NCBI RefSeq assembly: GCF_002941025.1
Contig: NZ_PTJS01000001.1
Span: 372,001 to 436,000, forward strand
Source of the DNA: Streptomyces sp. QL37
GTDB lineage: Bacteria; Actinomycetota; Actinomycetes; Streptomycetales; Streptomycetaceae
Length of the DNA: 64,000 bases
Direction: 5' to 3'
Made by a program: the position numbers and the translations under genes. Position 1 is the stretch's first letter; each line of letters begins with the position of its first letter. Below, piece by piece: positions 42,111 through 55,518 of this stretch. The notes under the pieces were generated by a model. That model was not told the origin of the DNA, ran no database searches, and was given only the letters and a program-made list of their open reading frames with translations.

Positions 42111-44135
42111 ATGGTGTCCCGAAGAACCCTTCTGCAGGCAGGCGGAGCAGCTTTCACGGCCGGCGGGACCGGCATGTTCCGGCCCGCTGAAGCCGTTGCG
42201 GCCGAGGCCCGCACCACGCCCGCTCTGCTGCCGTCCTTCGGCCGCCCGGCCCGGCTCGACGTGGCCGACGTCAGCTCCCTCGACGGAGACGATCAGCTGC
42301 TGCTGACGACCCTTCAGGGTGTCGTCAACCGACGCCGGCCACGCCTCTACTTCAACTTCGACGCCGGCGGCGTCGACTTCCGCTGGCTGCCCGGCACCGG
42401 CGCCTCCGTCACCCGTCACGACCACGCGCTGGACCTCGTCGCCCGCTATCACGGCGAGACGCGCGGTGCCATCCTGCACGACCCCGAGGTCCCTGACTCG
42501 GTGAACGTGGCGACCACCCTGGCCGGCCTGGAGAACGCCGTCGCGGCCACCGCGGAGCAGGCCCGTGGGCACCGCTTGAGGACCGTCGTCGATCTGCGGG
42601 GCCGCTTCGACCCGGACGACGTGCTCGCCACGTACCGCTGGCAACTTGACCATCTGTTCCCGCGCTGCACCCACACCCTGCTGGCCGGGCTGCCTCCCAC
42701 CCGGACGGTACGGTCGGACAACGTGCGATGGCGAGAGATCGCACGGGAGACCGAGCGCGTCCGCGACTCGTCGAACCGGCAGGTCCGCACCTTCGATCTG
42801 AGCGCGGAGACCGCCGCCGGGGACGGCGTCTACCTGCGCTTCCAGGACTCGTTCGGCGACGACGGCTGGGGCGCTTCGGTCGGCTCGGTCAGGGTGACGG
42901 CCGACGGCGACGAGGTGATCGCCTCGTTCACTCCCGGCACCGCCTCCGAGACCCCGCACCTCTTCGACGGCTCCAACTCCTCCATCGGCGGGGACGCCAA
43001 CCGCTTCTGCGACGGCGACGGGTACTTCGTCTACCACTTCACCCCGCCCGCCGGTACACGACAGCTCCTGGTCGAGGTGGAGCTGTGGAACCAGTACCTC
43101 GTCTCCGCCACCACGACCGCGCCCACCAGGGTCGAGCCGTTCCCCTGCTTCCGGGACTACGCCGTCGCGAGCCGGGCGATGGTCCTCTGGCTGCCTCCGT
43201 CGGGCGGGACGGGCACGCTCCTCGACGAGGTCTTCAGCCGGGTCGCCCCCACCACCCCGTACGTCGGCTGGTTCTCCGACGACGTCGCCGGAGAGTGGGG
43301 CGGCGTCGACCGGGCCTCCCGGCACGGCATCGAAGTGGTGCCCGCCGACTACTACATGAACGCCACCGTGCACGCCGGCGTCCCCGCGAAGATCTCCGGC
43401 AAGGTCCCGCCGAGGCCGGCGGCCGCGCTCCGCAACCGCGTCTACCTCACCCTCACCGTCGGCGAGGGCGACAACATCCAGTACTGCCAGCGCCGCATGC
43501 GCACCATCTGGGACGACCCGAAGAGGGGCCGTGTGCCCGTCAACTGGACCGTCAGCCCGCTGCTCGCGGACATCGGGCCCGCTCTGCTGGCGCACTACCA
43601 GAACACCGCCACCGACAACGACCTGCTGATCGCGGGCCCCTCCGGCGCGGGTTACACCTACCCCGGCTCGTGGCCCGAGAGCGCCTTGGACGCGTACACA
43701 AAACTCACCGGACGTTTCCTGCGCCGGACCGGCATGGACCTGGTCTACGCGTACAACCCCCGCAATGCGGCAGGCGACGGATGGATCCCGTTCGACGAAC
43801 GCGTGGTCCGCTCCTACCGGGAGAACACCCCGCTGCGCGGCATCATCCAGTCCTGGGAGACCGGAGACCTGCAGAGCCGCCCCGCCGGGATCCCCGTGCT
43901 CGGCAACTTCTTCCCGCAAGGGAAGGCCGAGGAGTACCGGGACGCGCTGCTGCGGCACATCGAGGGCTGGGACCGCACCGCGCCACTGTTCATCGCCGGC
44001 GCCGTCAACGCCTGGAGCTGGACACCGAGTGACATCGCCGAACTCTGCGATCTGCTCGGCGAGCCGTTCGAAGTCGTCCGCGGTGACACGTTCTTCGACC
44101 TGGTGAACCGGGCGGGAGCAGGATCCCGGCAGTAG
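42111..44135 (+). CDS. Secreted GxGYxYP-domain protein (putative glycoside hydrolase)
   Basis: 674 residues. Twin-arginine signal peptide (VSRRTLLQAGGAAFTAG). An N-terminal domain (about 45-220) starts LDVADVSSLDGDDQLLLTTLQGVVNRRRPRLY. A beta-sandwich insertion follows (about 225-335, QVRTFDLSAE ... LLVEVELWNQY), and the C-terminal domain has the family-naming motif SGAGYTYP near 520. GxGYxYP proteins occur in polysaccharide-utilisation loci, mostly of gut bacteria, and are predicted hydrolases without firm activity. GTG or ATG start: the frame opens ATGGTGTCC at 42111. Confidence 0.85.
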   Translation: MVSRRTLLQAGGAAFTAGGTGMFRPAEAVAAEARTTPALLPSFGRPARLDVADVSSLDGDDQLLLTTLQGVVNRRRPRLYFNFDAGGVDFRWLPGTGASVTRHDHALDLVARYHGETRGAILHDPEVPDSVNVATTLAGLENAVAATAEQARGHRLRTVVDLRGRFDPDDVLATYRWQLDHLFPRCTHTLLAGLPPTRTVRSDNVRWREIARETERVRDSSNRQVRTFDLSAETAAGDGVYLRFQDSFGDDGWGASVGSVRVTADGDEVIASFTPGTASETPHLFDGSNSSIGGDANRFCDGDGYFVYHFTPPAGTRQLLVEVELWNQYLVSATTTAPTRVEPFPCFRDYAVASRAMVLWLPPSGGTGTLLDEVFSRVAPTTPYVGWFSDDVAGEWGGVDRASRHGIEVVPADYYMNATVHAGVPAKISGKVPPRPAAALRNRVYLTLTVGEGDNIQYCQRRMRTIWDDPKRGRVPVNWTVSPLLADIGPALLAHYQNTATDNDLLIAGPSGAGYTYPGSWPESALDAYTKLTGRFLRRTGMDLVYAYNPRNAAGDGWIPFDERVVRSYRENTPLRGIIQSWETGDLQSRPAGIPVLGNFFPQGKAEEYRDALLRHIEGWDRTAPLFIAGAVNAWSWTPSDIAELCDLLGEPFEVVRGDTFFDLVNRAGAGSRQ

Positions 44136-44164
44136 AGGAAGGCCGTTCCCGGCCTGTTCGTCAC

Positions 44165-44196
44165 CGGGGCGTACCGGGAATCCGCCGTACGCCCCG
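44165..44196 (+). terminator. Terminator after GxGYxYP gene
   Basis: A perfect 10-bp stem, CGGGGCGTAC (44165-44174) with GTACGCCCCG (44187-44196), loop 12 bases, 29 bases after the stop codon. Confidence 0.65.
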
Positions 44197-44262
44197 CCTC
44201 TTCCCCGCCTCCGCACGGGTGTGCCGCGGTCTCGATCCGTCCGCACTCTTCCGGCCCGGATT

Positions 44263-44274
44263 TACATCGATGTA
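44263..44274. promoter_or_regulatory. Palindrome upstream of sialidase-fold gene
   Basis: TACATCGATGTA, a perfect 12-base palindrome with central CG in the 280-base gap before the gene at 44415. It is flanked by unusually AT-rich bases (TT before, CATTTCC after). Probable operator of a LacI-like regulator. Confidence 0.5.
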
Positions 44275-44414
44275 CATTTCCATCGGCACTCCGGCACCGC
44301 CGGGCGGGAACGGCAGGGGCATGCCCGTCCGCCCCCGCGTCGCCCGACTCGCCTCGCCTCGGCGGCCGCCTCCCCGGGCTGCTGCGTCCCCTCACTCGAG
44401 AAGAGGAATCCCCG

Positions 44415-46151
44415 ATGCGTATGCGCCGACCACGTCCTCACCCCCACACCTCGCCGGGGAAGAGCCGGCGCTCCGGCGCGGCCGTGTCCCGCCCGCGGGC
44501 CGGAGCACGACGGCTCCTGCTCTGCGTGGCAGCGGTGTTCAGCCTGCTGGCCCTCGCGGTGCCGACCGCGACCGGAAGCACCTCGCTCGACGCCTCCCCC
44601 GCCGCCACCGCCTCCCCCGCCGCCACGGGTACACCCCTGCGCGACGGTACGGGTCTGTATCCCCGCGCGATCCGGCTCGCCCACAGCGGTGGGGCTGACG
44701 GGCGCGTGCTCGCGAGCGTCGTCACCTTCGACGGCGGCAACGGCATCGGCGCCATCCATGAGAGCACCGACGGGGGCACGACCTTCCGCGAGGTCGGCCG
44801 CGTCGCCGACCCCGAGTCCGCGGCGGGCCAGGGCCTGTGCTGCGCGACCCTGTTCGAGCTGCCGCGCCAGGTGGGTGCTCTGGCGCCGGGCACGCTGCTC
44901 TGGGCCTCGTCCGCGGGCCAGGACGAGCAGGACCGGCGTATGGCGCTGCGCATCTGGCGCAGCGACGACGTGGGCCGGACCTGGTCCTACCTCTCCGCCT
45001 GTGCGGTCGCGAGCGGCACCGGCGGCCTGTGGGAACCGGAGTTCTCCATCGCCGCCGACGGCGCGCTCGTCTGCCATTACGCCGACGAGACGGACCCCGC
45101 CCACAGTCAGAAGCTGGTGGCGTCACGTAGCTACGACGGCGTCACCTGGCAGGGGCACCACGACACCGTGGCCAGCGGCTGGACTCCCGACCGGCCGGGC
45201 ATGCCGGTGGTGCGCAGGCTGCCGAACGGCACCTACTTCATGAGCTTCGAGATCTGCAACCCTGGAGGCCAGTACCAGTGCGTGGTGCACTTCCGGACGT
45301 CGGCGGACGGTTGGAACTGGGGTGACCCGACCGCCCTGGGCACCCGTCCGGAGACGGTCGACGGCAAGTACTTCAGGGCCGCGCCGACCATCGCGTGGGC
45401 TCCGTCACCCGACGGCGGGCCGAACGGCCGCATCCTGCTGGTGGGGCAGCGGCTGCTCGACCGGGACGGCACCCCTTCGGCGGACAGCGGCCGCACGATC
45501 CTCGTCAACACGGAGAACGGCAGCGGCCCCTGGTACGAGATCGATTCGCCCGTGCGGGTGCCCGAGCCCGCGGTGAACCACTGCCAGAACTACAGTTCCC
45601 CGCTGCTTCCGTCGGCCGACGGAAGCAGGCTGCTGCAGATCGCCACCGACTGGGACGGTTCGGTGTGCCGGCCGTACTTCGCGACGGGCTCCCCCAACGG
45701 CGGCGGCGACCCGGCCGGTGTGACGGACGGCGCGCTTTACCGGCTGAGGAACGTCTCCAGCGGGCACTGCCTCGACGTGGCTGCGGACTCCCGGACGCCG
45801 GGCGGCAACGTGCAGCAGTGGACCTGCAACGGGCTGGGGCCGCAGGCCTGGACCCTCCACGCGCGCGACGGTGGCCACTTCACCCTCACCGGCCGCAACA
45901 GCGGGCACTGCCTGGATGTGGAGAACGGTTCCACGGCCCCCGGTGCGAACGTCCGGCAGTGGTACTGCAACGACCGGCCGGCCCAGGACTGGCGTCCGGA
46001 GAGCGTCGGCCGCGGGTACTACCGGCTCGTCTCCCGGTCCAGCGGCCAGTGCCTCGACGTGGCCGAGGGCTCCCGTACGCCGGGTGCCAACGTCCAGCAG
46101 TGGACCTGCAACGGGCTGGCGCCGCAGATCTGGCAGCTCCAGCGGATCTGA
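44415..46151 (+). CDS. Secreted sialidase-fold glycosidase (GH93/GH33-like) with ricin-type lectin domain
   Basis: 578 residues. Signal peptide after a long basic N-terminus (helix LLLCVAAVFSLLALAVP, about 33-50). The six-bladed propeller has Asp boxes STDGGTTF and RSDDVGRTWSY. Acidic residues in GGLWEPEFSI and YFMSFEICNPG resemble the catalytic Glu positions of GH93 exo-arabinanases, so GH93 is as likely as sialidase. The C-terminal 135 residues form a ricin B beta-trefoil (three SGHCLDV/SGQCLDV-QQWTC repeats), a CBM13-type galactose or arabinose binder. RBS AGAGGAA precedes ATG 44415. Confidence 0.8.
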   Translation: MRMRRPRPHPHTSPGKSRRSGAAVSRPRAGARRLLLCVAAVFSLLALAVPTATGSTSLDASPAATASPAATGTPLRDGTGLYPRAIRLAHSGGADGRVLASVVTFDGGNGIGAIHESTDGGTTFREVGRVADPESAAGQGLCCATLFELPRQVGALAPGTLLWASSAGQDEQDRRMALRIWRSDDVGRTWSYLSACAVASGTGGLWEPEFSIAADGALVCHYADETDPAHSQKLVASRSYDGVTWQGHHDTVASGWTPDRPGMPVVRRLPNGTYFMSFEICNPGGQYQCVVHFRTSADGWNWGDPTALGTRPETVDGKYFRAAPTIAWAPSPDGGPNGRILLVGQRLLDRDGTPSADSGRTILVNTENGSGPWYEIDSPVRVPEPAVNHCQNYSSPLLPSADGSRLLQIATDWDGSVCRPYFATGSPNGGGDPAGVTDGALYRLRNVSSGHCLDVAADSRTPGGNVQQWTCNGLGPQAWTLHARDGGHFTLTGRNSGHCLDVENGSTAPGANVRQWYCNDRPAQDWRPESVGRGYYRLVSRSSGQCLDVAEGSRTPGANVQQWTCNGLAPQIWQLQRI

Positions 46152-46170
46152 GACCAGCCCGTACACGGCT

Positions 46171-46202
46171 GACGGCCCGCCGGGCAGACCTGGCGGGCCG
46201 TC
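46171..46202. terminator. Terminator between convergent glycosidase genes
   Basis: GACGGCCCGCC (46171-46181) pairs perfectly with GGCGGGCCGTC (46192-46202), loop 10 bases, between the sialidase-fold gene and the end of the GH2 gene. Confidence 0.75.
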
Positions 46203-46259
46203 GTGCCGAGTCCGGTTCAGCCGTCACGTTCCCGGTGACGCGTCCGGACCGTCGCGACG

Positions 46260-50665
<4,406 letters not shown>

Positions 50666-51628
50666 TCAGGCGGCGAGCAGCTCCCGGGCGACGTCGACAT
50701 CGGTGATCAGGATGTTGATCCATTCGCCTCGGACGGCGCCACGGATGGCATCGACCTTCTCCAGACCGCCGGCGACGCCGACACGGCGTTCCACTGCGCG
50801 GAGTTCGTCCGGTGCGATGCCGATGAGGCGATCGTTGAACGGCGCGTCGACGGGGTTCCCCGCGATGTCGAAGTAGCGCGCGCAGACGTCTCCGACAGCG
50901 CCCAGCTCCTTGAGGGTCTCCTGGTCCTCGGGCGTGATGGCGTTGCCCGAACGACGCAGCAGGGTCGAGGGTTCGAGCGTCCCGATCCCGAGCAGCGCGA
51001 GGGTCATCCTGGACCAGGTCCTCATCGCGTCGGCCATGGCGGGCTCCTGGGAGAGCAGATCCCGCAGCTCTCGGCTGCCGACCAGCGCAGCCGACGGGGC
51101 GAAGACGGGCCTCGCGCCGGTGAGTTCGGCGAGCCGTCCGGTCAGCCGCGTGGCGTGGAGCTGTACTTCCGGGCTGCCGGAGCCTCCCATGATCTGGACG
51201 ACTTCCTGAGCCACGGAAGACGTCTTGGCGCGCATGACGTTCACCGACTCGAGCAGGGTCGCGCTCCACGAGGAGACCCCGATGACGTCGCCGCCCGTCA
51301 GGGTCGCGTCGAGATAGGTGGCGGTCGCCGCGGCGAGGGCGGGAATGACCTGCGAGCCGGTGCCTTCCACCTCCACCACCGTGGCGTCTCGCAGCCCGTA
51401 CTTGCCGACGAGGGCATCCTCGAGCTCGGCGTGCACACCATCGGGAGACACCACGATCGTGCGCACGACGCCGCGGTCCACCGCTTCCTTCAACAGCCGG
51501 GAGACCCGGGGCTGCGAGATGTTCAGGGCGGCCGCGATCTCGGGCTGTCGTATGCCCCGTTCGTGGTACATACGGGCCACCTTCACCAGGAGCCGTACGT
51601 GGTCGGAGCTCGGGGTGGTCGCCGGCAC
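50666..51628 (-). CDS. SorC-family sugar-binding transcriptional regulator
   Basis: 320 residues. The N-terminal HTH has RQPEIAAALNISQPRVSRLLKEAV. The C-terminal sugar-phosphate-binding domain has DVIGVSSWSATL and VGDVCARYFDIAGNPV, both typical of SorC/DeoR-like sensors that respond to phosphorylated sugars. It lies between GH2 and the isomerase/transketolase/kinase operon on the same strand. It is the best candidate regulator of that operon, with a phosphorylated pathway intermediate as ligand. Confidence 0.9.
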   Translation of the reverse strand: MPATTPSSDHVRLLVKVARMYHERGIRQPEIAAALNISQPRVSRLLKEAVDRGVVRTIVVSPDGVHAELEDALVGKYGLRDATVVEVEGTGSQVIPALAAATATYLDATLTGGDVIGVSSWSATLLESVNVMRAKTSSVAQEVVQIMGGSGSPEVQLHATRLTGRLAELTGARPVFAPSAALVGSRELRDLLSQEPAMADAMRTWSRMTLALLGIGTLEPSTLLRRSGNAITPEDQETLKELGAVGDVCARYFDIAGNPVDAPFNDRLIGIAPDELRAVERRVGVAGGLEKVDAIRGAVRGEWINILITDVDVARELLAA

Positions 51629-51799
51629 CGTGCCTCCTGCCTCCTCGGTTTCGGTGTGCGGGTCGGTCGCGGGTGCCGTGTCCGGCCCTCGGCCGACATG
51701 GTATCGCCGCAGCTGGAGCGCGGTGCCTGTCCGGGGGACGCGGGCGGCGCACCCCGGACGGCCGCCCGGCAGGTCGGATCCCGTCCGCGGTCCGCTGTT

Positions 51800-52151
51800 C
51801 GTGCGCGGGGCCGAGGTCTCCTTCCAGGACGGTACGGGTTGTCCGGGGGCGGCCCCGAAGTGCCAGGAGTCCGTCGGCGATGCTCAGGTGCAGTCCCCGA
51901 TCGCCGCGCCCCGCGATGGCGGCGCCCGAGAGGGTGCGGGGGACGGCTCCGGCGTCCAGGAGGACCCGCCGCGCCTGGGTGCCGAGCTCCAGGAACTCCG
52001 GTCCGGCGAGCTGGGCGATCTCCAGCTGGGTCGGTGAGTGTGCCGGTTGGGCGATGAGGGTACGCAGGCCTCCGTCCCCGACGTCGGCCACCAGCGGGAG
52101 CTGACGCCCGCGATGGACGCGGCAGCAGACCGTACGCGGCACCAACGGCAC
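51800..52151 (-). pseudogene. Unrecognised truncated coding remnant
   Basis: Within the 577-base gap between the SorC and kinase genes, a minus-strand frame reads DVGDGGLRTLIAQPAHSPTQ, then LEIAQLAGPEFLELGTQARR and GLHLSIADGLLALRGR. Its codons have the G/C third-position bias of real genes and the sequence looks protein-like. It degenerates into Arg/Pro-rich sequence after about 115 residues with no proper stop before the SorC gene. I do not recognise the family; it may be a decayed or frameshifted gene. Confidence 0.4.
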
Positions 52152-52205
52152 GACGTTGTCCTGCGGTGTCCCCCTCCGCCCCCACGAGGTGTCCCAGGCC
52201 TTGGA

Positions 52206-53660
52206 TCATCCGCTTCCGAGTGCGCGTGCAGCCTCCAGGCCGCGGTGCCAGCGGGCGACGGCGGCCTGGCGGTGCGGTTCGTCCCAGGCGGGTGTGAAGA
52301 CCTGGCGGTTCGCGTCGGCCCGTTCCTCCAGTTCGGCCGCTGTCCACAGTCCGGCTCCGAGACCGGCCAGATGCGCCGCTCCCGCCGCGGACAGTTCGTG
52401 ATGGCGCGCGCGGGCCACCGTGACGTCCGCGACGTCGGCCTGCAACTGCATGAGGGCGTCGCTGCGGGTCAGGCCGCCGTCGGCGACGACCTCGTCCAGT
52501 CCCGGCAGCTCCGCGAGGACGTCCCGCACCTGGAAGGCGACGGACTCCAGGGCGGCACGTGCCAGGCTCCTCCGGTCGGTTCCCAGGTCGAAGCCGATGA
52601 GCACGGGCACGGCCCGGGCGTCCCACCAGGGGGCGCCCAGACCGCCGAAGGCGGGTACCAGGGTGATGTCCCCCGCGCCGGACCGTGCCGCGAGGTCGAT
52701 GAGGGACTGCGGTGTGGTGTCCAGCAGCTCGGCCAGCCAGGTGATGGTGCGTCCCGAGGAACGGATGTTCGCCTCGTGGGCGAACGTCGTCCCGTCAGGG
52801 GTGGACCACGCGATGGTGGTGCACAGGCTGTCGGACGGCGAGGGCGAGCCGGTCACGGTCATCACCGACGAGCCGGTCCCGTAGGTGGCCTTGACGATCC
52901 CCTCGCGCCTGCCCGCGTGCGCGAAGAGCGCGGCGTGGGAATCGCCCATCACCGCGAGGACGGGGGTGCCGGAAGCCAGCGGAGGAAGGTTGGTGATCCG
53001 CCCGAAGGGCCCCGTGGAGGACACGACCCGGCTCAGGGCCGCGCGAGGGATGTCGAAGACGCGGAGCAGGTCCTCGTCCCAGTCACCGGTGGAGAGGCTG
53101 AGCAGTTGTGTACGGGAAGCGTTGCCCATCTCGGTGACGGCGTCTCCGGTGAGCGCGTGCAGGAGGAAGGCGTCCACCGTGCCGAGGCGCAGTCGGCCGG
53201 CGCGGCTGCGCGTGCGGGAGGGGTCGTGCTCGTCGAGGAGCGCGGCCATCTTCAGGGCCGAGAACATCGGGTCGAGCGGGAGGCCGGTACGACGCCGGAT
53301 CTCCTCCCCCGCGCCCTCTGCCGCGAGCCGGGCCGCACGCTCGCCTCCCCGCTGGTCCTGCCAGCTGACCAGTGGCGCGACGGGAAGCCCGGTGACGGAG
53401 TCCCACAGGACGACCGACTCGCGCTGGGTGCTGAGTGCCACACCGGTGACGGTGCACGGGCCGGCGGCCCGCAGGCATGTGGACACCGTCGCGTGGACAC
53501 CGTCCAGCAGGGCGAGGGCGTCCTGCTCCACCAGACCGGGGCCCGGGTGCGTCTGCGACAGGGGAGCTGACGCCCGGGCCACCACGTCGCCCGCCCCGTC
53601 CACCAGAAGTGCCTTGGTGGAACTGGTTCCCTGATCCACGGCGAGGATGTGAGGCTTCAT
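52206..53660 (-). CDS. FGGY-family sugar kinase
   Basis: 484 residues. N-terminal ATPase motif ILAVDQGTSSTKALLVD. The FGGY signatures include VVADGGLTRSDALMQLQADV near 415 and the phosphate loop TYGTGSSVMTV near 260. Specificity is not readable; it resembles glycerol/xylulose kinases. ATG 53660 overlaps the transketolase stop (ATGA). It is last in the isomerase-transketolase-kinase operon, where it would phosphorylate the ketose that the split transketolase then cleaves. Confidence 0.88.
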   Translation of the reverse strand: MKPHILAVDQGTSSTKALLVDGAGDVVARASAPLSQTHPGPGLVEQDALALLDGVHATVSTCLRAAGPCTVTGVALSTQRESVVLWDSVTGLPVAPLVSWQDQRGGERAARLAAEGAGEEIRRRTGLPLDPMFSALKMAALLDEHDPSRTRSRAGRLRLGTVDAFLLHALTGDAVTEMGNASRTQLLSLSTGDWDEDLLRVFDIPRAALSRVVSSTGPFGRITNLPPLASGTPVLAVMGDSHAALFAHAGRREGIVKATYGTGSSVMTVTGSPSPSDSLCTTIAWSTPDGTTFAHEANIRSSGRTITWLAELLDTTPQSLIDLAARSGAGDITLVPAFGGLGAPWWDARAVPVLIGFDLGTDRRSLARAALESVAFQVRDVLAELPGLDEVVADGGLTRSDALMQLQADVADVTVARARHHELSAAGAAHLAGLGAGLWTAAELEERADANRQVFTPAWDEPHRQAAVARWHRGLEAARALGSG

Positions 53661-54613
53661 CACACCCGGTCCAAGACCTCGCACGCGGCGGTGGCGATGC
53701 CCTCGGCCGTGAGGCCGAAGTGTTCAAGCAGGAAGGACGCGCTGCCGGTCGGCGCGAAGGAGTGCACACCGAGCATGCGCATGGGGGCGGGATGCCGTTC
53801 GGTGACGACGCGGGCGACGGCAGCTCCCAGGCCGCCGGAGAGGAGCCCCTCCTCCGCCGTCACGATGGCGCCGGTCTCCCTGGCGGCGGCCACCACGGCC
53901 TCCGTGTCCAGCGGTTCGACGAACGTCATGTTGAGGACACGGGCGGAGATTCCGCGTCGCCCCAGGATCTCGGCTGCGTCCAGGGCGCGCGAGACCATCG
54001 TGCCCACGGCGATCACGGTGATGTCGGTACCGTTCGTCAGGCACGTGGACCGGCCTGCGGCGAACGGGGCCCCTTCCGGGGTCACCGCGGGGACCTTGAA
54101 CCGAGGGACGCGCAGGTACGTCGGCCTTCCGGAGCCGGCGGCCCAGCGCACCGCGCTGCGGGTCTCGGCCGGATCCGCCGGCACGATGATCTCCAGTCCG
54201 GGCACCGCTCGCATCCAGGACAGGTCCTCGATCGAGTGGTGGGTGGGGCCCAGCTCTCCGTAAGCCATGCCCGGACTCTGGCCGCAGAGGATCACGTGCC
54301 GGTGGGTGTAGGCGACGTCGGCCTTGATCTGCTCCAGGGCGCGGCCGGTCAGGAAGGGCGCGGCGGCGGACACGAACGGGACGAAGCCCGCGTTGGCCAG
54401 CCCCGCGGCGACGCCGACCATGTCCTGCTCGGCGATGCCGACGTTGATCAGCCGGGTGGGGAACTCCTCGCGGAATGCGACCAGGTTGCTGGAGCCGACC
54501 GAGTCGTTGCAGACCGCGACGATGCGTTCGTCGGAGCGGGCCAGCTCGGCGAGCTGGTCGGCGAAGTCCGCGCGGCAGTCGTGCGTGGGTGCCTGTTCGG
54601 CGACGGCGGTCAT
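53660..54613 (-). CDS. Transketolase C-terminal subunit (split enzyme)
   Basis: 317 residues corresponding to the Pyr and C-terminal domains of transketolase. Contains NVGIAEQDMVGVAAGLANAG (the activating Glu), GPTHHSIEDLSWMRAVPGL and the phosphate/pyrimidine-site loops. It pairs with the N-terminal subunit upstream (overlap 54610-54613). Split transketolases of this type often belong to dedicated sugar pathways and are not part of the pentose phosphate pathway. ATG 54613 chosen from the overlap. Confidence 0.9.
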   Translation of the reverse strand: MTAVAEQAPTHDCRADFADQLAELARSDERIVAVCNDSVGSSNLVAFREEFPTRLINVGIAEQDMVGVAAGLANAGFVPFVSAAAPFLTGRALEQIKADVAYTHRHVILCGQSPGMAYGELGPTHHSIEDLSWMRAVPGLEIIVPADPAETRSAVRWAAGSGRPTYLRVPRFKVPAVTPEGAPFAAGRSTCLTNGTDITVIAVGTMVSRALDAAEILGRRGISARVLNMTFVEPLDTEAVVAAARETGAIVTAEEGLLSGGLGAAVARVVTERHPAPMRMLGVHSFAPTGSASFLLEHFGLTAEGIATAACEVLDRV

Positions 54614-55518
54614 CGGCTGAGCCCCTCCAGTGCGAGACGGACCTGCTCGTCGGTGGGGACCTTGTGGTGCCACTCGACGCGGTCCTCCATGAAAGGAACC
54701 CCTTTCCCCTTGACCGTACGGGCGATCACCGCGACGGGACGGCCGGTCGCCGACGGCGCGTACGCCTCCTTGACGGCTCGGTGGTCGTGACCGTCGACGT
54801 GGCGCACCTCCCACCCGAAGGCGGCCCACTTCTCGTCCAGCGGGTCCAGGGAGGTGGTGTCCTCCGTGCGGGCTCCCTGCTGGAGCCCGTTGCGGTCCAC
54901 GACGGCCGTCAGGTTGGACAGCTGGTGGTGGGCAGCGGTCATCGCGGCCTCCCAGTTGCTGCCCTCCTGCATCTCTCCGTCACCGAGGACGACGACGGTG
55001 CGCCATTCCTCGCCGCTCAGCCGCGCACCGAGCGCACAGCCGGTGGCGACGGGGAAGCCGTGTCCGAGTGGGCCCGTGTTGGTCTCGACCCCCGGCACCC
55101 TGAGCCGTGCGGGGTGCCCGTTGAGAGGGGACAGCGGAGCCATGAAGTCGCTCAGACGCTCCCGGGGGAAGAACCCGCACGAGGCCAGCGTCGAGTACAG
55201 CGCGGCGGCGCAGTGTCCCTTACTGAGGACGAATCGGTCACGCTCCGGGGCGTCCGGCCGCGACGGATCGAGCCGCAGGGTGCCCCACAGGGCGGTCACC
55301 AGCAGGTCGGTCACCGACAGGTCACCGCCGACGTGGCCCATGCCGGCCGCCTGGATGGTGGTGAGGATGTCGCGGCGCACGGAGGCGGAGATCTCGGCGA
55401 GATCCGCGGCGGCCCCGGCCGGTGACTCCGCGCGCAGCCGTGCGCTGCGCCTGCGGTAGGCCTCGGCTGCCGCCTCGTCGGCCGCGAGGGGCGCCGCGGT
55501 ACGCGGCGTGCGGGTCAC
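54610..55518 (-). CDS. Transketolase N-terminal subunit (split enzyme)
   Basis: 302 residues: the thiamine-diphosphate PP domain. Motifs GHVGGDLSVTDLLVTALW, LSKGHCAAALYSTLA, GPLGHGFPVATGCALGAR and the ThDP/Mg motif VVLGDGEMQEGSNWEAAM then DRNGLQ. GTG 55518 overlaps the isomerase stop by GTGA, fixing the start. It forms the active tetramer with the downstream subunit. Confidence 0.9.
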   Translation of the reverse strand: MTRTPRTAAPLAADEAAAEAYRRRSARLRAESPAGAAADLAEISASVRRDILTTIQAAGMGHVGGDLSVTDLLVTALWGTLRLDPSRPDAPERDRFVLSKGHCAAALYSTLASCGFFPRERLSDFMAPLSPLNGHPARLRVPGVETNTGPLGHGFPVATGCALGARLSGEEWRTVVVLGDGEMQEGSNWEAAMTAAHHQLSNLTAVVDRNGLQQGARTEDTTSLDPLDEKWAAFGWEVRHVDGHDHRAVKEAYAPSATGRPVAVIARTVKGKGVPFMEDRVEWHHKVPTDEQVRLALEGLSR

